Source of the DNA: Trichomonas vaginalis G3
Lineage: Eukaryota; Parabasalia; Trichomonadida; Trichomonadidae
Reading direction: 5' to 3'
DNA length: 64,000 nucleotides
Assembly: GCF_026262505.1 (NCBI RefSeq)
Contig: NC_067207.1
Coordinates: 27,248,082 to 27,312,081 of the forward strand
Shown: piece after piece, positions 1 to 9,409 of the stretch
How positions within the stretch are numbered: the stretch's first letter is position 1
Layout of the letters: every line of letters begins with the position of its first letter
Position numbers and translations under genes: made by a program
Notes under the pieces: model-generated
Told to the model about the DNA's origin: nothing
Database searches by the model: none
The model's input: only the letters and a program-made list of their open reading frames with translations

Positions 1-1
1 T

Positions 2-514
2 TCTAACACAAACCAAAAGAAACCTGAAATAGTTGCACTATATTTTAAGTTCAAAAGAGACAATCCTATAATATCTCATATGTTTGATTTAATGAACCCA
101 GTAGGTTCTATTTATACATCTACGGATGCAAGAGGTCCTCAAGCAATGTTTGGTGTTGGTGCATGGGAACAAATAGTCGACAGGTTTTTGTATTGTGCAA
201 ACTCATCAAAGGAAACAGGGGGAAGTAAAACGATTACAGGTGAAAATTTACCTGCACACAGTCACTACATAGATTTAAGCACATCTCAAGCGGGTTGGCA
301 TAAGCATAGATATTGGGATTGGTCAGGAATGACAAAAGGTAAAGGATATGATGTTAAAGATGACGTTAAGTTTGCTATAAATTGTTACTGGAGTGACACT
401 CAGGGAGAAGGAAACCATACACATTTCGTTTCAGGATATACACAAACAACAGGACAAAGTAAAGAATACATGCCACCATTTATGACAGTTTACGCATGGT
501 ATAGAGTTCAATGA
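2..514 (+). CDS. Phage tail-fibre/collar-like protein, C-terminal part (5' cut by window)
   Basis: The frame is open from base 2 to the stop at 512-514, so the gene starts outside the window. The C-terminal ~145 residues have the features of tail-collar tips: a PVGSIYTS-type start, DRFLYCA, a GGSKTI turn, the PAHSH histidine motif, a second HTH motif and a terminal MTVYAWYR. The same domain ends the 434-residue fibre protein of the other element (17149-18453), with very similar DNA. Inferred role: receptor-binding tip of a virion fibre. It could also be a remnant, since the N-terminal shaft is not visible. Confidence 0.75.
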   Translation, partial: SNTNQKKPEIVALYFKFKRDNPIISHMFDLMNPVGSIYTSTDARGPQAMFGVGAWEQIVDRFLYCANSSKETGGSKTITGENLPAHSHYIDLSTSQAGWHKHRYWDWSGMTKGKGYDVKDDVKFAINCYWSDTQGEGNHTHFVSGYTQTTGQSKEYMPPFMTVYAWYRVQ

Positions 515-592
515 ACGCTCAATGTTTGTTTCACAAACTTTAGGAGCTCCAAAAGAGTGAACGGTATAATTTAAATTTTTATTTTAGTATAA

Positions 593-745
593 ATGAAGAT
601 TCTACCATATGGTGTTATTGGAAGAGATAAAGATGGAAACCCAATATTTGATCCAAAGTTAAAATTCAAGTTACTGACAAGACAACAACTTGAAAAGTTG
701 TTGAAACCAAAACAGGATGAGAAAATGAGAAAGAAAAAAATTTAA
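593..745 (+). CDS. Small protein with helical C-terminal motif (50 aa)
   Basis: A short frame of 50 codons starting just after the A/T-rich ATTTTTATTTTAGTATAA leader typical of this element. The middle holds an LLTRQQLEKLLK helix-like motif and the C-terminus is very basic. The neighbours at 772-954 and 4575-4712 have a similar Thr-Arg/Lys-acidic-x-x-x-Lys pattern (LLTKDEVNKMM, IITREEMIKMM), so the three may be one family of tiny element proteins. No function recognised. Confidence 0.5.
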   Translation: MKILPYGVIGRDKDGNPIFDPKLKFKLLTRQQLEKLLKPKQDEKMRKKKI

Positions 746-771
746 ATTATGTAATTTTATTTTTATCATAA

Positions 772-954
772 ATGACAAAATTAATTAAGCCAACTATTTC
801 TAAATTAATGTTACCAATGAAATCATTTCGTGGAGTACTTATCCCAGGTTCTTCACAATTAGCTGGGGTAGGTGTTGTGACTCAAGGTGGAACGTTAGCG
901 AATCCATTCAAATTATTAACTAAAGATGAAGTTAATAAAATGATGATAAAATAA
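772..954 (+). CDS. Small protein of the same mini-family (60 aa)
   Basis: A 60-residue frame beginning directly after a TTTTATTTTTATCATAA leader, 26 bp behind the preceding small gene. Residues 18-42 are glycine- and hydrophobic-rich, and the C-terminus LLTKDEVNKMMIK resembles those of the small frames at 593 and 4575. It is immediately followed by the tandem repeat array. It may be a small structural or regulatory virion protein; this is not established. Confidence 0.5.
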   Translation: MTKLIKPTISKLMLPMKSFRGVLIPGSSQLAGVGVVTQGGTLANPFKLLTKDEVNKMMIK

Positions 955-1790
955 CTGATAACAAAATTTGATTTCAGGTTATTCAATAATTAATTATTTT
1001 TGAAGAACTGAAGGTGTCACTATGTCACTATGTGTTATCGTTAATGGTTTCGTTAATGATTTCAGGTTATTCAATAATTAATTATTTTTGAAGAACTGAA
1101 GGTGTCACTATGTCACTATGTGTCACTCGGTTATTTAACTTCTCTGAAAAAATGAGACAACATGACATTTTGACAACATCACTGGAAATGTATGTTATCG
1201 TTAATGATTTCGTTAATGGTTTCGTTAATGATTTCGTTAATGGTTTCGTTAATGATTTCGTTAATGATTTCAGGTTATTCAATAATTAATTATTTTTGAA
1301 GAACTGAAGGTGTCACTATGTCACTATATGTTATCGTTAATGGTTTCGTTAATGATTTCAGGTTATTCAATAATTAATTATTTTTGAAGAACTGAAGGTG
1401 TCACTATGTCACTATGTGTCACTCGGTTATTTAACTTCTCTGAAAAAATGAGACAACATGACATTTTGACAACATCACTGGAAATGTATGTTATCGTTAA
1501 TGATTTCGTTAATGGTTTCGTTAATGATTTCGTTAATGGTTTCGTTAATGATTTCGTTAATGATTTCAGGTTATTCAATAATTAATTATTTTTGAAGAAC
1601 TGAAGGTGTCACTATGTCACTATGTGTTATCGTTAATGGTTTCGTTAATGATTTCAGGTTATTCAATAATTAATTATTTTTGAAGAACTGAAGGTGTCAC
1701 TATGTCACTATGTGTCACTCGGTTATTTAACTTCTCTGAAAAAATGAGACAACATGACATTTTGACAACATCACTGGAAATATGATGCAG
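955..1790. repeat. Tandem ~296 bp repeats, left arm of inverted cassette in element A
   Basis: About 2.7 copies of a ~296 bp unit; the copies at 1082-1282 and 1378-1578 are identical in sequence. Each unit contains GAAGAACTGAAG, a short variable block built from GTCACTAT, and the core ACAACATGACATTTTGACAA, followed by an 11-12 bp microsatellite (TTCGTTAATGG/A). The same core appears inverted at 4262-4545, so the primase-helicase gene lies between two inverted arms. Open frames inside are by-products of the repeats. Confidence 0.9.
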
Positions 1791-1808
1791 CCCAAAAATA
1801 AAATTAGT

Positions 1809-1843
1809 TTTAAAATTATTTTTATTTTTTTATTCCTATATAA
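1809..1843 (+). promoter_or_regulatory. Lineage-A upstream motif before the primase gene
   Basis: A run of A/T ending in TATAA directly before the ATG (TTTTTTTATTCCTATATAA). Equivalent leaders precede the genes at 593, 772, 4575, 6483 (minus), 10057 (minus) and 62668. The recurrence suggests a core promoter or Inr-like element of lineage A; the transcription start has not been shown. Confidence 0.45.
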
Positions 1844-2983
1844 ATGACGGCAACAAACAACAATAGTGACTATATCGTTTCTGATGAAAAAGTTATTGAT
1901 CCATTAGTTGAGGAATTAGTTGAGGAATTAGTTGTGGCAACAAACAACAATAGTGACTATATCGTTTCTGATGAAAAAGTTATTGATCCATTAGTTGAGG
2001 AATTAGTTATGACAGAAACTAAAACCCTCAGCGAAAGAATTGGTAAAAACATGATTGATTTACATAACTACCTCAAACATGATGGAGGAAGAGGAAGGAA
2101 AACCGGTATGGCTTTATTAGTAAATAAAATTCCAAATTTAACGATTATAGATGTTGATATCAATAAATCGTACAATGATGAACTTAAAGAAACGGTTAGA
2201 AAAGACATTTTATCAAAACTTTCGGATAAAGATGTTATCGTTAAAACCGCTTCGGGAGGTCTTCACATTTATTGCAACACTAATTTCTTCTATGCAGTTT
2301 CGAACAGAATGATTAAATGTTATTCCTGCAATGATTATGATATTGATATAATGACTTCTATTGATGATTCAAAGCGTTCATTAGTGGTTATGGCTGATTC
2401 AAGAGTTCGCAAGAATGCAACAGAACCAATCAATACATACTCATTCATTCGTGGAAGTTATGACTCAACATTAACTAGAACAGTGAATGATGTATTAAAT
2501 GATTTGAATATTAAGGTAAGAGTTGAACAAAAGAATGAAGAAATAAAGACTATCATGAATGAAAACAAAGATGCAAACATTGACGATAAACTTGCCCAGA
2601 GCATAGTTGATGGTATCTGTGATTTTGAAGTACATAATGACGGTGGAAACATGAATTTAGAAAAAGAAGTTACATTATTCACACTGTTTCAAGCAATTAA
2701 TTCGTTACCTAATCATTTAATTAATGAAGCATACGACAACGTTTATAACTTCTGCAGTTTAACAAAAAATGCAAAAAGTAATTTTGAAAAAGCACGTGAT
2801 AGATATGCATATTTAATGACTTCTCCATTTGTTTTGGTGAAGATTCTAAAACTATATCAAAAGGAATATTATGATGAATATGTTTTACCTTTATTACGTA
2901 AGCCAAAAATAACATTTGATATAAAACTTGATGACTCGTTTTTGATAACAGATATTAGACGCAAGGCTGAAAATCATCAGTAA
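1844..2983 (+). CDS. Primase-polymerase-like domain, N-terminal part of a broken primase-helicase
   Basis: 379 residues. After a tandem duplication of ~24 residues at the start (two copies within residues 3-55) comes a region resembling archaeo-eukaryotic primase/prim-pol domains: IIDVDIN (residues ~101-107, possible metal-binding DxD) and TASGGLHIY (~135-143, possible catalytic His). The frame ends at 2983, but the reading frame of the helicase at 3085 is open upstream to the same place. The switch coincides with an AAAA run near 2969-2972 and needs a -1 change, so the two ORFs were probably one primase-D5-like gene. Prim-pol identification is by motif only. Confidence 0.65.
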   Translation: MTATNNNSDYIVSDEKVIDPLVEELVEELVVATNNNSDYIVSDEKVIDPLVEELVMTETKTLSERIGKNMIDLHNYLKHDGGRGRKTGMALLVNKIPNLTIIDVDINKSYNDELKETVRKDILSKLSDKDVIVKTASGGLHIYCNTNFFYAVSNRMIKCYSCNDYDIDIMTSIDDSKRSLVVMADSRVRKNATEPINTYSFIRGSYDSTLTRTVNDVLNDLNIKVRVEQKNEEIKTIMNENKDANIDDKLAQSIVDGICDFEVHNDGGNMNLEKEVTLFTLFQAINSLPNHLINEAYDNVYNFCSLTKNAKSNFEKARDRYAYLMTSPFVLVKILKLYQKEYYDEYVLPLLRKPKITFDIKLDDSFLITDIRRKAENHQ

Positions 2984-3084
2984 AAAACAGTTCTGAAGTA
3001 ATTGAGGATTTATCACGTGTAACCCGTTTTGTAGATTGTGGAAATAAATACTTCATTCAAAAGGACTACAATATCCACGACAAA

Positions 3085-4242
3085 ATGAATCAAATATCAT
3101 TCGTTCTTCAATCAAACATGAAAGAGTCACTTAAAATGATTAAATTATTTAAAGAAGAAGGTAAAACAATAACAGCATGGGATGTACTATTAAATCAATT
3201 GTCTTCATTAACCGTTAAGGGTGTTTGCTTTAAATCTAATTCTCCTGATGTTTTCTCAACGTTTCAAGGTTATAAATACAACATTCTCGAAAAACTAGAT
3301 TACTCAAAAATTGAGATGTTTATGGATTTCATTCATGAAGTTATTTGTGATAATAACGATGAAGTGTATAAATACCTTCTCGGCTGGATTGCATCAATGA
3401 TTCAACATCCTGGAATCAAGAATGAAACAGCAATTATTTTGAAAGGACTTCAGGGAACAGGTAAAAACAGATTCACGGACATTATTTCTGAACTTCTCGC
3501 CGGTTATTCATGTAAAAACATTACTGAAATAAGTGAGCTAACGGGTAATTTCAATTCAGTAGTTGAGAATAAAATGTTTCTTGTACTTAATGAACTCAAG
3601 AATGTTGGTGAAGATAGACTCGCAAACTTCAACGCTTTGAAATCAATTATAACGGATAATGAGATTAGAATTAATGAAAAGAATCAACCCAGAAGAACAG
3701 CTCAAAACGTTGCAAACTTCATTTTCGTAACTAACAACGTTTACCCTGTCAAAATTGAAGTTGGAGACAGAAGATATGTGGTTTTAAGAGTTAATGGTAA
3801 ATTCAAGGGTCAATTTGATTACTTCAAGAATTTAATGAATTCATGCACAAAGGAATTTTATGATAATTTACTGACGTATTTTATGCAATATGACCTTTCA
3901 TCATTTAATGTACGAATCATACCAATGACTGAAGCCAAACAAGATTTAATTGAATTATCATCAAATCCTTTAGATGTATGGATAAATACACATTATGATG
4001 AATTGTGTGCAGGTATGATATGTAAAAATGCTTTATTCTGCAAACCATCAGACATGAAAGACAAGAATTTTCAAATGAGTATTAAAGATAAATGTGATAA
4101 GAAACAGAGAAGAATAGATGGTAAACAAACATGGTGTTATGTTTTGAAAGAAGAAATGAAAGGATTATATAAACAGGTTGAACCAAACGATAATGAGGAT
4201 TCATTTACTGATGATGAAATACCTGTAAATGAAGCTTTATAA
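3085..4242 (+). CDS. Superfamily 3 (D5-like) helicase part of the broken primase-helicase
   Basis: 385 residues from the first Met; the frame is open upstream to about 2970. Walker A is GLQGTGKN (residues 121-128), Walker B-like FLVLNELKN follows ~50 residues on, and the SF3 motif C region reads FIFVTNNVYP. These are the hallmarks of hexameric SF3/D5 helicases that unwind DNA during replication of Polintons and large DNA viruses. The homologue in the second element is at 31253-32488 on the minus strand. Inverted repeat arrays lie on both sides (955-1790 and 4262-4545). Confidence 0.85.
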   Translation: MNQISFVLQSNMKESLKMIKLFKEEGKTITAWDVLLNQLSSLTVKGVCFKSNSPDVFSTFQGYKYNILEKLDYSKIEMFMDFIHEVICDNNDEVYKYLLGWIASMIQHPGIKNETAIILKGLQGTGKNRFTDIISELLAGYSCKNITEISELTGNFNSVVENKMFLVLNELKNVGEDRLANFNALKSIITDNEIRINEKNQPRRTAQNVANFIFVTNNVYPVKIEVGDRRYVVLRVNGKFKGQFDYFKNLMNSCTKEFYDNLLTYFMQYDLSSFNVRIIPMTEAKQDLIELSSNPLDVWINTHYDELCAGMICKNALFCKPSDMKDKNFQMSIKDKCDKKQRRIDGKQTWCYVLKEEMKGLYKQVEPNDNEDSFTDDEIPVNEAL

Positions 4243-4261
4243 AGTATGATTGGAATTTATT

Positions 4262-4545
4262 TTTGCATTAATCCCACTATGTTGTCAAAATGTCATGTTG
4301 TCTCATTTTTTCAGAAAAGTTAAATTACCGAGTGACACATAGTGACATAGTGACACCTTCAGTTCTTCAAAAATGCTTCATAAGTGCCTTCCTCATTAAT
4401 CCCACTATGTTGTCAAAATGTCATGTTGTCTCATTTTTTCAGAAAAGTTAAATTACCGAGTGACACATAGTGACATAGTGACACCTTCAGTTCTTCAAAA
4501 ATAAAGTATTATTGAATAACCTAAAATCATTAATGAAAATATTAA
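4262..4545. repeat. Right arm of inverted cassette in element A (two 128 bp repeats)
   Basis: Two direct copies of a 128 bp unit starting at 4266 and 4394, each the reverse complement of the core found at 955-1790 (TTGTCAAAATGTCATGTTGT, then blocks of AGTGACAC and CTTCAGTTCTTC). The outer edge (TTATTGAATAACCTAAAATC) mirrors the outer part of the left arm. Together with the left array it forms a large interrupted palindrome around the primase-helicase gene. Confidence 0.9.
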
Positions 4546-4574
4546 CAATAACATCAAATTTAATTTTTATATAA

Positions 4575-4712
4575 ATGGATACCCCACAAGCTCAAAATTT
4601 ACCACGAATCATAACAAGGGAGGAAATGATAAAAATGATGCAAGAACTAATTAAAAAACAACAAACCACGAAAACCGAGAAGATGAGGAATAAAAAATTA
4701 AATTTGGATTGA
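4575..4712 (+). CDS. Small protein with IITREEMIKMM motif (45 aa)
   Basis: A 45-codon frame that begins right after a TTTTTATATAA leader, like other genes of this element. The segment IITREEMIKMM resembles the C-termini of the small proteins at 593 and 772, and the end is rich in Lys and Thr. Its 3' end overlaps the convergent gene 4698-4961 by 15 bp. Function unknown. Confidence 0.45.
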   Translation: MDTPQAQNLPRIITREEMIKMMQELIKKQQTTKTEKMRNKKLNLD

Positions 4713-4961
4713 GTTTAAAAATTCATCTTTATTAAATTCATCTCTTCCAATCAATTTATTTATTCTATTAAATTCTTTTATTTTTGCTTCACCCAGTTTA
4801 AGGATTGAACGATAAGTTTCTAATTTTTCGATTATTTCTTGATCGTTTTCAACCCCACCACATTGCGGCTTCTTTTTATAATAACATATTTTTGATTTAA
4901 TTTTGTTTAGTTTCTTTTTATATTCATCGTCCGGACTCTTGGCTGCTTCGTTGTCACTCAT
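4698..4961 (-). CDS. Small charged helical protein (87 aa), unknown function
   Basis: 87 residues, rich in Lys, Glu and Asp, predicted mostly helical, with CYYKKKPQCGG in the middle. It starts after a TCGTAAGAA leader, close to the leader type seen before 11189 (minus). It is convergent with the small gene at 4575 and sits just upstream of the 3' end of the integrase. No family recognised. Confidence 0.5.
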   Translation of the reverse strand: MSDNEAAKSPDDEYKKKLNKIKSKICYYKKKPQCGGVENDQEIIEKLETYRSILKLGEAKIKEFNRINKLIGRDEFNKDEFLNSIQI

Positions 4962-4979
4962 TTCTTACGAAAAAAAAAA

Positions 4980-5609
4980 TTAAATATTATTTAAATATAA
5001 TGGAGTAATAAAATAAATCGGAATTTCTATTAATTTATTGTCAACCTCTACTAATGCATTACCGTTAATATATCTAACAAATTCAGCTATTGTGTCAAAT
5101 CTTCGTCTTCTTTTTGTCATTGATTTATCAGTTTTTCCATAATCGAGATGAATCAAAACTTTATCCCCTTGTTTAAAATTCATGAGCCCCGAATTAATTT
5201 GTTCACGTTTAACATCATTTAACCTTTCCGTTTGCTTTCTAATATATTCCCATTCTTTTGAAATATCATTTTTCATTTCCACTGGTTTCATGTTTATACT
5301 TCTATGCCATGTATTATTGTAATAATATACTAACTGCTGTATGATGGAGTCATGATTTCCATCCCAGTATATCTGACCGTTAACCCCTAACGCATCTCTA
5401 AGAGTTCTCATTACCGCATCAACTATTTTATTATGAAACGTATATGGAGAAGATGAAAAGTAAAAATTAATTTGTGGAAAATAATGAGCCATAGCTGCCT
5501 GAAATCCTTTATCACAATCACCCCTTATATTATCTACTCTTTCATGATCTAGTAAGTATTGAATAGCTCTTCGTGTTTCCTGTTCGTTTTCCCTTTCACT
5601 GGAATGCAA
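4980..5609 (-). CDS. Retroviral-type integrase, core and C-terminal part (broken gene)
   Basis: Contains the second half of an rve integrase: IRGDCDKGF (second catalytic Asp, equivalent to TDNGxEF) and, 32 residues later, a NKIVDAVMRTLRD helix where the usual Glu of the DDE triad appears as Asp. A C-terminal segment with QGDKVLIHLDYG looks like the chromodomain/SH3-like tail typical of Polinton integrases. The frame joins the upstream part (5549-6361) by a -1 change at an AAAA run near 5590-5600, so the gene is frameshifted. The 5609 start is not a real start. Role: insertion of the element into the genome. Confidence 0.75.
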   Translation of the reverse strand: MHSSERENEQETRRAIQYLLDHERVDNIRGDCDKGFQAAMAHYFPQINFYFSSSPYTFHNKIVDAVMRTLRDALGVNGQIYWDGNHDSIIQQLVYYYNNTWHRSINMKPVEMKNDISKEWEYIRKQTERLNDVKREQINSGLMNFKQGDKVLIHLDYGKTDKSMTKRRRRFDTIAEFVRYINGNALVEVDNKLIEIPIYFITPLYLNNI

Positions 5610-6361
5610 TATAAATATCGAGTGTTTACGTTAATGGCAAATAAATAAGTAACGTTTCCTTTTGAATATTCTAAATGATCGATTTCGTATGAATATGGAT
5701 ATGGTGCAAATGAGGGGCGACTAAATTTTTCCTTTAACGGTTGAATTTTTGGGTCAGTTGGTTTATTTAATATTTTAAAATCCTTTTTAAAATCTTTTTG
5801 CTTCTTAAATGTTTGAAATGGATATAATAAAGTGAATGATGAAGGATTAACTGAAGGAGGAGGTTTTGGTGTTGCAAGTGGTTTAATTTTATCTGCTTTG
5901 ATTTTGGATTTCATTCCTTTTTTCATTAATTCTGGATGTATTTTATTCATTTGTTTTAAATATACTGTATATAAACGTTTGATATACTTTCCCACTTCGA
6001 GTTTATGTTGAAGGATGAATTCCAAAAGTTGATCTTCATTTAAAAGTCGGGCTGAATATGGTTTAACTAATGAATCATAAATTAAAGCTTGTGCTTCATT
6101 TATGGTCTGAAGGGCCTGGGCGTTTTGCACTTTTAACTGTTGAACATTTGGCTTTTGCGGCTTGGGATTATATAATTTATATAATTCATCAATATCTTCT
6201 TCTGTTAATACTTTATTTTTGAAATCTTTCAATTGTTTAAGTTGCGGTTTAGTTTTTCCCTTTGCATATTCATTATTTTCAATTTTGTCTTTAATTTCAG
6301 AAATTATTTTATCATGATATTTCAAAATATCATTTTCATAATATGGATAATAATAATCCAT
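5549..6361 (-). CDS. Retroviral-type integrase, N-terminal part (broken gene)
   Basis: 270 residues, Lys- and Pro-rich in the middle, ending in the first catalytic segment SYEIDHLEYSKGNVTYLFAI (first Asp of the rve fold) before the frame is lost. The probable true start lies further upstream: an ATG at 6483 (minus) behind a TTTTATTTTTATATAA leader opens a frame starting MDDVNLKRLIDD that stops near 6372, so a second frameshift separates it from 6361. The whole gene would span 6483-4980 and is broken in two places in this copy. Confidence 0.7.
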   Translation of the reverse strand: MDYYYPYYENDILKYHDKIISEIKDKIENNEYAKGKTKPQLKQLKDFKNKVLTEEDIDELYKLYNPKPQKPNVQQLKVQNAQALQTINEAQALIYDSLVKPYSARLLNEDQLLEFILQHKLEVGKYIKRLYTVYLKQMNKIHPELMKKGMKSKIKADKIKPLATPKPPPSVNPSSFTLLYPFQTFKKQKDFKKDFKILNKPTDPKIQPLKEKFSRPSFAPYPYSYEIDHLEYSKGNVTYLFAINVNTRYLYCIPVKGKTNRKHEELFNTY

Positions 6362-6611
6362 ATCATCACCCGTTATATAGTGTTATCATATTTTTGGAGA
6401 TATGCTTTTAAATCATAATAAGTAAGAAAATTTTGATTAAATACTAAATCATCAATTAATCTTTTTAAATTTACATCATCCATTTATATAAAAATAAAAT
6501 AAATGTTTTAAGGGTGCCCACCTCTTTGATCAACTTCATAACCATCATTAACGGTTCCTTTTTGTCTCATTTGTGAATCCCATTTTTTTAAAAATAAAAT
6601 TTCAAATTGTA

Positions 6612-9371
6612 TTAAATAAATGGCATACAACATCCATTTTCACAACATACAGCCTTAGTGTGTGCTCCTGTTAATGCAGTCTTACCGATTGTTAAGCGAG
6701 TCATTGACCTGTTTTTAAGTTGTAAATTAATATTCTGACCATCAAATATCACTTTATCATTTATTATATCCAAATAATTTTTAGGTGTTAATTGTTTATT
6801 TTGTCGTAAACTAACTCCTTTCATTTTTTGTGCAATCTTTTTAAAATCACTTCCATCAATTGAACCGTTGAATGATGTATAACACTTGGGGCATAAAGCA
6901 ACCATGTTATCACCTTGTTTCTCAATTGCTAAACCCAATAACTTCTTCTCATGTGCTTTTTCTTCAACTTTATTCTTTAATTTAGGTTTAAATTTCTCAT
7001 CAAAACAGAAGAAATCAAATGGTGCGAATTTGAAAATGTTTTTATCATAAAATTGTTTATCGGTAACAATTGCTTGAAATGCTTGAGTGTTAGGAAGACT
7101 TGGATCGCCAGCGATTGCCCAATAAGATGAATCAGTATCACCTTCAATGAAATGAAAACGATTAACATCCATGCATTTATACATAAAATCATAAATGAAA
7201 ACTAAATACCAGTATTTAGCATTATCTAAAGTAAAGAATGCCTCTTGTAAACATGTTTCACATCTATAAAATCTATCTTTGAGCATCACTTGATATGTAT
7301 CCTCACCTATTTCTCTTATGTTTTTAAACTTATTTGACATACATGCAATGCGTGCCTTCTGTGCATTCATTATTTTAGTCTTTGCGTAATTTTGTGTATT
7401 CATTGCATCGTAACCATATGATCCATTAAGTGAAATCTTGCAAAATAAACTTTTTCCTTTATTTCCTTCTAATTCAGCCTTTTGTCTTTCATTCATAAAT
7501 TTGTTCGCAAATTCATTAAAACAAGTGTTTTTAGTAAATGTTAAAATTGATTGAATATCATCAATGATAAAATGAAATCTGTCGATTAGATACCAAAGAT
7601 AATAAGAAGAAAATGGTTGATAATGGTTGTGTGTTGATGCTAACTGAGTTAATTTTCTCTGTTTCTGGTCAACTGGTAGATTGTTTGATTTCATGTAATT
7701 ATACATAAAACTGCCAATTGTTTTTTCATCTGTGATAATATCTAAGTTTCTTATTATCGGTAAAAAGTTTATGTAATCATTAATGTATTTTTCATCAATG
7801 TGACCCTTTACTTCAGCCACGAATAAAGTATTTTTCTTTCTAATAATTCCCAATGCTTTTGCTTTCTTTGTTGCTGTATCACAAATGATAACACCATTCA
7901 ATCTTCCCGGCATATACATTTTATGGTCAGTATATTGAATGAAATCATGAGGATTAGATGAAAATGATGAAGGATATAATGAATTAAAATCAACACCAAC
8001 GAAATGAGTCATAATGTTGGAAGTGTCCTCATTTGATACAGTTTTAGTTTCTGGATTATATGAAAGTTTATTAATGTGCGTGATTCCTTTAAGATTTACT
8101 CTATGTTGAACATTTGATAGACCACCAGTAATTCCATTACGGAGAATGTGATAAGCTTCAACTGAATCTAAAGTCATTGGTAAATTATTTTTTAATGCAT
8201 AATTTCTTAAATTGATTCTTAAACGTTGAACATCTTCATCTTTATTTGATTTTACGACATTGCAATAACAACACATTAACTGACAATTTTCTTTAGTATG
8301 TGGTTTTTCATTATCGATTCTATCCAATGTTGGTTTATTAGCATATGTAAACGCTTTACCACACATTTTGCATTTAGATGAAAGGATTAAATCGTGATAG
8401 TATTGAAAATCATCCATTGAAACATTATTTTTAGTATCTCTTTTTGCTTTTTCATCTTGTTTCTTATATGATTCAATTTTATATTTCCAATACTTTTTCG
8501 TTAATTCAAAACTTGATTCTATCTTTTCCTCAGGATATTTTTCATTAAGATTAAAGTCTTTATATGCTAAAGCGTAACGAATCATTGAAGCATTTGATGA
8601 TAAAGAAAGATTATGAAGCATATCAATTTTATAAACAAATGTTTCTTCAATAATTTTATCAATTGGGTCAATCATAATTTCAACATCTTTATTGCAATAA
8701 TGAATAAAATATTCTAATCTATTCTTAAAATTTTTAGCATCATTGAGATATATTTGATAATCACTATCTGATATAGTTTCTTGAGTTAATGCTGAATAAA
8801 ATGAATCTTGAGTGAATGGTTCCACTTTATATAATTCTTCTTCGTAATTCTCCCATGTGATGAATTGATAAGGGAAAAAGGATTTAACACGTGATTTATT
8901 GTTTCCGAAATCTTGAGTGAATTGATCCAATGTTCCACCCGCTATATAATTTCTGATGTCAATAAATCTCAATTCATATGGAACGTTTGTTTTCTTTACA
9001 ATGATTTGCTTAAATTGTGAAGATGAACCCAGCATTGATTTTATTTTCCATTTTGCAGTGTTTAAATCACGAAGAATTAAATTTAAATCAAACTTTCCCG
9101 AATTAAAACCTATGATATTCACTTTATTAAATTCCTCATCTAGAAGTTCTTTAAATGCTTCCTTCTGTTTTTCATTTAATGTAAGGGACAACAATAATTC
9201 ATTGTATTGACTCATATTTGATTCAACAACTAATGAACAGGTTGAAAATAAAAACTCAATCCAATCAGAAATAAAAGAATCACTTGAAGTTAAGCAAAAA
9301 TTCCTCGTATATGTTTTATCATTTAATTTAACCGTTGATGATACCATGAATGGTTTTAAGTAAGCATTCAA
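6612..9371 (-). CDS. polB: B-family (protein-primed type) DNA polymerase, main part, with HNH-like insertion
   Basis: 919 residues as an open frame; the Met at 9371 is internal because the exonuclease I motif (FDFETLE) lies upstream at ~9425-9445 in the same frame. Visible motifs: Exo II FNSGKFDLNL (~93-102), Exo III YCNKDVEIM (~236), an HNH-type zinc segment (CKMCGKAF, then LDRID and ENCQLMCCYCN, ~333-372), motif A DFNSLYPSS (~460), motif B KISLNGSYGY (~648) and motif C GDTDSS (~745). A CPKC pair near the end suggests a further zinc site. Catalytic residues look intact, but the N-terminal part (9410-10057) is in another frame because of a one-base loss near 9451. It replicates the element; the HNH insert is unusual. 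Confidence 0.9.
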   Translation of the reverse strand: MNAYLKPFMVSSTVKLNDKTYTRNFCLTSSDSFISDWIEFLFSTCSLVVESNMSQYNELLLSLTLNEKQKEAFKELLDEEFNKVNIIGFNSGKFDLNLILRDLNTAKWKIKSMLGSSSQFKQIIVKKTNVPYELRFIDIRNYIAGGTLDQFTQDFGNNKSRVKSFFPYQFITWENYEEELYKVEPFTQDSFYSALTQETISDSDYQIYLNDAKNFKNRLEYFIHYCNKDVEIMIDPIDKIIEETFVYKIDMLHNLSLSSNASMIRYALAYKDFNLNEKYPEEKIESSFELTKKYWKYKIESYKKQDEKAKRDTKNNVSMDDFQYYHDLILSSKCKMCGKAFTYANKPTLDRIDNEKPHTKENCQLMCCYCNVVKSNKDEDVQRLRINLRNYALKNNLPMTLDSVEAYHILRNGITGGLSNVQHRVNLKGITHINKLSYNPETKTVSNEDTSNIMTHFVGVDFNSLYPSSFSSNPHDFIQYTDHKMYMPGRLNGVIICDTATKKAKALGIIRKKNTLFVAEVKGHIDEKYINDYINFLPIIRNLDIITDEKTIGSFMYNYMKSNNLPVDQKQRKLTQLASTHNHYQPFSSYYLWYLIDRFHFIIDDIQSILTFTKNTCFNEFANKFMNERQKAELEGNKGKSLFCKISLNGSYGYDAMNTQNYAKTKIMNAQKARIACMSNKFKNIREIGEDTYQVMLKDRFYRCETCLQEAFFTLDNAKYWYLVFIYDFMYKCMDVNRFHFIEGDTDSSYWAIAGDPSLPNTQAFQAIVTDKQFYDKNIFKFAPFDFFCFDEKFKPKLKNKVEEKAHEKKLLGLAIEKQGDNMVALCPKCYTSFNGSIDGSDFKKIAQKMKGVSLRQNKQLTPKNYLDIINDKVIFDGQNINLQLKNRSMTRLTIGKTALTGAHTKAVCCENGCCMPFI

Positions 9372-9409
9372 AGTTGCACACTCAGAAAGTTGTAATTCTT
9401 CTTTAGTCT

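Noticed and set aside
1082-1578. Two identical 66 aa frames on the minus strand
   Set aside because: They lie wholly inside the tandem repeats and copy the repeat unit.
5549-5609. Programmed -1 frameshifting in the integrases
   Set aside because: Both integrases shift at A runs, but at different places and without a correctly phased slippery heptamer; decay or sequence error is simpler.
6233-6418. 61 aa plus-strand frame
   Set aside because: Antisense to the integrase N-terminus, hydrophobic by composition only.
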